7,779 nt of DNA from Thermoguttaceae bacterium. GTDB taxonomy: Bacteria; Planctomycetota; Planctomycetia; Pirellulales; Thermoguttaceae. Shown one piece after another: positions 5,024 through 7,779 of the stretch; within the stretch, counting starts at the first letter, position 1, and each line of letters opens with the position of its first letter. The position numbers and the translations under genes were made by a program. Location of the stretch: contig JAFTCU010000213.1 in assembly GCA_017454585.1 (NCBI GenBank), forward strand, positions 1 through 7,779. Direction: 5' to 3'. The notes beneath the pieces are model-generated. The model saw nothing but the letters and a program-made list of their open reading frames with translations. It was not told where the DNA came from and did no database searches.

Positions 5024-7471
5024 ATGCGTTTAAATTCACTGATTTTTTTCGCTTTTTTAATTGCATTTCCGGTCCTTCTTTCCGCAGAGACCACCCTTTC
5101 CGTGGACGGCGCTCCGTGCGCGGTCATCGTGCTTTCCGACTCCCCGACCCCGGTAGAACAGACTGCGGTTCAGGAGCTGAAAGAGCATCTGGACCTGATG
5201 ACCGGCGGCTCGTTTTCGATCGTTTCCCTTTCCGAACTGGATGAAACCGCCGCGAAATCGCAGGCCAAAACGAAAATCTACGTCGGCGATTCCCCCCGGG
5301 TCCGCGAGCTTCTTCCTGACTTCGACCCGGAAAAACTCGGCTACGACGGGATCCGCATCAAAACGCTCGGCGACTCCCTCATTCTGGCGGGCCACCCGAA
5401 ACGCGGCACGCTGTACGCGGTTTACTCTCTGCTTGAGGACCAGCTCGGCGTTCACTGGTGGAGTGACTCGGAACGGACCGTCCCGCACCGCGCGTCGATC
5501 GTTCTGCCTCCGCTCGACGTAACGTACGCTCCGAAGCTGAAACTTCGTGAGGCGCATTACCGCGTCGGTTTCGACGGCATTTTCCAGGCCCGGCTCCACC
5601 AGAACGTTTCGTCCAAAACGCACTCGAACGGAAACCGCTCCGTCATTCCGCCCGAGTACGGTGGGAGCGACCATCTGCTCTACTTCAAGGCCCGAAACTC
5701 GGCATTCCACTCGTTTTACGTCATTCTGCCCCCCTCGAAGTACTTCAAGGACCACCCGGAGTGGTACAGTGAGATCAACGGCAAGAGGACATGCGAACAC
5801 GCCCAGCTTTGCCTGACGAACGAGGAAATGTTCCGCGAGTACGTGAAAAACACGCTGGAGCTCCTCGCTCAGGAGCCGGGCGCGAAGTACGTCTCCGTGA
5901 CGCAAAACGACTGGGGCGGAAATTGCCAGTGCGCCAAATGCCGGGCCGTTGACGAAGAAAACGGAAGCCCCTCCGGCACCATGATCCAGTTCTGCAATCG
6001 GGTCGCGGACGAGATCCAAAAGGTTTACCCCGACGTTTACGTCGATACTTTGGCGTACCAGTACACGCAGGCCGCGCCGAAAAAAGTGCGTCCGAATTCC
6101 AACGTCGTGATCCGTCTTTGCAGCATGGGCGCCGGCTACCTGTACCCGATGGAGACCCGAAAGGACCCGGCCAATGAACCCTTTCTGAAAGCCGTGGACG
6201 AGTGGTCCGCCATCACGAACAAACTGATCATCTGGCAGTACACCACCTGCTTTTCGTCCTACATGACGCCTCACCCGAACCTCCGCGGCCTGATCCCCGA
6301 CTTGCGTTTCTTCATCGAAAAAGGGGCTTTCGGCTACTTCGCCCAAGGGGACGCTTTCTGCGTGGCGGGTGATTTCGTGCGCCTTCGCAACTGGCTCCTT
6401 TCCCGCCTGATGTGGAACCCGGACCTCGACGAACGCGAGCAGTACGACCTCTTCATGCGCGGCTACTACGGCGACGAGGCGGGCCCGATCCTCCAGGAAT
6501 ATTTGAAGCTGATCCACGACCGCGCGCAGGCGTCCTGGATCCATCTCCACTGCTACGAGAAAGACGTTTTGAGGTGGATGGACCTGGAAACCTTCAACCG
6601 GGCGATGAATCTGATGGACCAGGCCACCGCCGCGGCCGAGCGTCAGGAAAAGACCGATCCGGCCAAATACGCCGGCACGTTGGCGCGCGTCCGCCGGGAC
6701 CGAATCCCGATGGACCTGACGGCCATTCTGTACTACTATCACCTGAAAACCGAGGCGGACCGGACCGACCAGCCTTTCAACGGCCCCGAAGATCCCGAGG
6801 CGGCCCTGGATAGTCTGGTGAAGTACCTGCACGAGCTGAACGTCGAGCGTTGCACCGAGTTCGGCGACGTTTGCCGTCTGGACCCGTACTGCGAATTCCT
6901 CCGTTCGAATTTGAAAAAGAGCAAAGAGGTGTACGAAAAGTGCAAGGCCCCAGCAAAAACCGACCCGTTTGTGGACGCGATCCCGGTCGAAAGCCGTTAC
7001 GACGCGCAGGAAAACGACATGACTTTGCGTGAACCCGGCAAATGGACCGACCTGTTCGACGATCCGGCGGCCTCGAATGGCTTGGCGGGAAAACTCCTTC
7101 CGAACCACACGGTCTGGGCGATCCATCTCCCGATCCCCAAGGCGATCTACTCGCTGAAACCGGTGTCAGCTTCAACGGAAACGGCTCCGGCTGAACCCCG
7201 CTTCCACATCTACGCGTGGCTCCGTTGCGACGCCTCCGCGCTTGACTCCCCTGCTCCGGCTTTCCAGGTCGGAGTATTCGACCCGGCCCCGTGGAAACCG
7301 GTCTTCCAGCGAGCGATCCCCACGAACCAGGCATCGGGACCGGGCTACACGCGCCTTGACCTCGGAAACCACGTCCTTCCCCCGACGGCTTATTTCTGGG
7401 TCGCGCCGATGAACAAGCCCGACCAGATCCGTGGAATTTACCTGGATCGGGTCGTCTTTGTTCGTGAATGA
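5024..7471 (+). CDS. Exported DUF4838 domain protein (putative glycoside hydrolase-like)
   Basis: An 815-residue protein with a signal peptide (MRLN plus hydrophobic stretch, likely cleavage LSA/E after residue 21). Residues about 25-170 resemble the N-terminal accessory domain of GH20/GH67 enzymes: a helix with QELKEHLDLMTGG (50-62), IYVGDSP (85-91), RGTLYAVYSLLED and the closing LGVHWWSD around 142-148. The central region (about 175-500) matches DUF4838: REAHYR (175-180), HPEWYSEINGKR, then TQND (293-296) followed by C301xC303xxC306. Further on come IIWQY (402-406), the GAFGYFAQGD segment and the WNPDLD element at 464-469. A helical part to about 650 and a beta-rich, jelly-roll-like C-terminal domain (about 666-815) follow. 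DUF4838 is, as I recall, placed with TIM-barrel glycosidases, but I know of no firmly assigned reaction. The clustered cysteines suggest a metal site or disulfides. The partner gene directly upstream and the sugar permease point to glycan or glycoside use. The family assignment is confident; the activity is inferred. Confidence 0.9.
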   Translation: MRLNSLIFFAFLIAFPVLLSAETTLSVDGAPCAVIVLSDSPTPVEQTAVQELKEHLDLMTGGSFSIVSLSELDETAAKSQAKTKIYVGDSPRVRELLPDFDPEKLGYDGIRIKTLGDSLILAGHPKRGTLYAVYSLLEDQLGVHWWSDSERTVPHRASIVLPPLDVTYAPKLKLREAHYRVGFDGIFQARLHQNVSSKTHSNGNRSVIPPEYGGSDHLLYFKARNSAFHSFYVILPPSKYFKDHPEWYSEINGKRTCEHAQLCLTNEEMFREYVKNTLELLAQEPGAKYVSVTQNDWGGNCQCAKCRAVDEENGSPSGTMIQFCNRVADEIQKVYPDVYVDTLAYQYTQAAPKKVRPNSNVVIRLCSMGAGYLYPMETRKDPANEPFLKAVDEWSAITNKLIIWQYTTCFSSYMTPHPNLRGLIPDLRFFIEKGAFGYFAQGDAFCVAGDFVRLRNWLLSRLMWNPDLDEREQYDLFMRGYYGDEAGPILQEYLKLIHDRAQASWIHLHCYEKDVLRWMDLETFNRAMNLMDQATAAAERQEKTDPAKYAGTLARVRRDRIPMDLTAILYYYHLKTEADRTDQPFNGPEDPEAALDSLVKYLHELNVERCTEFGDVCRLDPYCEFLRSNLKKSKEVYEKCKAPAKTDPFVDAIPVESRYDAQENDMTLREPGKWTDLFDDPAASNGLAGKLLPNHTVWAIHLPIPKAIYSLKPVSASTETAPAEPRFHIYAWLRCDASALDSPAPAFQVGVFDPAPWKPVFQRAIPTNQASGPGYTRLDLGNHVLPPTAYFWVAPMNKPDQIRGIYLDRVVFVRE

Positions 7472-7524
7472 ACATGGATTGGGGAGGAAAATGAAAAAAA
7501 CTCTCAAAAACCCCTCCCTCCCCC

Positions 7525-7552
7525 TTTACAAAACGGGAAAGTGTGCTATACT
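7525..7552 (+). promoter_or_regulatory. Sigma70-type promoter of the tRNA-Ile gene
   Basis: TTTACA (7525-7530, 5/6 match to TTGACA) and TATACT (7547-7552, 5/6 match to TATAAT) are separated by 16 bases. A TGC immediately before the -10 forms an extended -10 element (7544-7546). Transcription would start near 7559, about 50 bases before the mature tRNA 5' end, leaving a leader for RNase P to remove. This is the best promoter in the window and makes the tRNA a unit independent of the upstream protein genes. Confidence 0.8.
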
Positions 7553-7609
7553 ATTCATCATCTTGAGTGAAAATTACCACCCAAGCCCAAGCAGAATCAA
7601 CCATCATTC

Positions 7610-7683
7610 GGGCATGTAGCTCAGTTGGTTAGAGCGCCGCCCTGATAAGGCGGAGGTCCCAAGTTCGAATCTTGGCGTGCCCA
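7610..7683 (+). tRNA. tRNA-Ile (anticodon GAT)
   Basis: A complete 74-base cloverleaf. The acceptor stem pairs GGGCATG (7610-7616) with CGTGCCC (7676-7682), with one T-G wobble, and the discriminator is A7683. The D arm is GCTC/GAGC. The anticodon stem is CCGCC/GGCGG with loop CTGATAA, placing the anticodon GAT at 7644-7646. The variable loop is AGGTC. The T stem is CCAAG/CTTGG with loop TTCGAAT. It reads the ATC and ATT isoleucine codons. The 3' CCA is not encoded (TCA follows the discriminator), so a CCA-adding enzyme must supply it. It stands alone here, with no rRNA or tRNA-Ala directly beside it, and has its own promoter and terminator. Confidence 0.98.
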
Positions 7684-7685
7684 TC

Positions 7686-7729
7686 AAGCGTTTCGTATCG
7701 TATTTTACGACACGAAACGCTTTCTTTTT
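7686..7729 (+). terminator. Intrinsic terminator of the tRNA-Ile gene
   Basis: AAGCGTTTCGT (7686-7696) pairs perfectly with ACGAAACGCTT (7712-7722). After one A/C mismatch (7697/7711) the stem continues as TCGTA (7698-7702) with TACGA (7706-7710) around a TTT loop. A T-rich tract (TTTCTTTTT, 7721-7729) follows directly. This is a 16-bp hairpin with one mismatch and a U-tail, a textbook Rho-independent terminator on the + strand starting three bases after the tRNA. The opposite strand has no T-run after the hairpin, so it looks unidirectional. Confidence 0.93.
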
Positions 7730-7779
7730 GCAGCGTCATTTTTGCGACAGCAGCCAGGAATGTGCGGAGTTCCCACCCC
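7730..7779. other. Unassigned tail of the window
   Basis: These 50 bases after the tRNA terminator contain no recognisable promoter, RNA or decisive coding signal. An ATG at 7760 opens a frame reading MCGVPTP to the window edge, but there is too little of it to call a gene. Confidence 0.3.

Noticed and set aside
5057..7126. A 689-codon open frame on the minus strand, antisense to the DUF4838 gene
   Set aside because: Its product is rich in Arg/Val/Gly with no recognisable domain, while the + strand frame has a signal peptide, an RBS and family motifs. Long antisense frames are common opposite GC-rich genes with few T-first codons in the right phase.
7481..7523. GGGGAGG (7481-7487) and CCTCCCC (7517-7523) as a terminator for the DUF4838 gene
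   Set aside because: The loop is 29 bases and only a short CTTT follows, which belongs to the -35 of the tRNA promoter. Too weak to call; read-through may end at the terminator at 7686-7729.
7491..7619. Small frame starting at an ATG after GGGGAGG (42 codons, MKKTLKNPSL...)
   Set aside because: The GGAGG is only 3 bases from the ATG, the frame covers the tRNA promoter, and it ends inside the tRNA. The frame is explained by the promoter and leader sequence.
7760..7779. Start of a new gene reading MCGVPTP at the window edge
   Set aside because: Only seven codons are visible and the AGGA before the ATG overlaps it, leaving no proper spacing. MCGVP also occurs inside MutS-type proteins, but seven residues cannot support that call.
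1..7779. CRISPR arrays, insertion sequences, phage or toxin-antitoxin genes
   Set aside because: No spaced direct repeats, transposase motifs, terminal inverted repeats or small paired genes were found; the repeats seen are the short heptamer array and one 9-mer triplet.

Overview
The window is a fragment of a moderately GC-rich bacterial chromosome (roughly 55-60% G+C by eye) with every gene on the + strand. The mix of families is typical of glycan-degrading, Gram-negative-type bacteria. It includes an FHS-family sugar permease, an exported DUF5107/TPR protein and an exported DUF4838 protein. No SusC/SusD pair is visible. Together with the solitary tRNA-Ile, this fits the Planctomycetota-Verrucomicrobiota-Lentisphaerota group better than Bacteroidota, but it is an inference from gene content and not a taxonomic proof.

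Layout. Positions 2-247 hold the last 81 codons of uvrA (excision-repair ATPase). After 8 bases comes a 12-TM MFS transporter of the L-fucose permease (FucP/FHS) family (256-1662). Its stop codon lies inside a short heptanucleotide tandem repeat (1651-1678). A 129-bp gap follows with small hairpins and T/C homopolymer runs. Next is a 1062-residue secreted protein with an N-terminal DUF5107 beta-sandwich-type domain and a long C-terminal TPR/helical solenoid (1792-4980). After 43 bp, with a clear ribosome binding site, comes an 815-residue secreted DUF4838 protein (5024-7471). It has a GH20/GH67-like N-terminal accessory domain, a putative TIM-barrel-like core with a QND...CxCxxC motif, and a beta-rich C-terminal domain. 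The window closes with a self-contained tRNA-Ile(GAT) unit: extended -10 promoter (7525-7552), tRNA (7610-7683) and a strong intrinsic terminator (7686-7729). The last 50 bases carry no supportable feature.

How the genes may work together. The two exported proteins and the inner-membrane sugar:proton symporter look like a small carbohydrate-acquisition cassette. The DUF4838 and DUF5107 proteins would bind or process a glycan or glycoside outside the cytoplasm, and the released monosaccharide would be taken up by the FucP-like permease. DUF5107 and DUF4838 have no firmly established biochemical activity known to me, so this cassette is the most interesting candidate in the window. The uvrA fragment and the tRNA are housekeeping genes flanking it.
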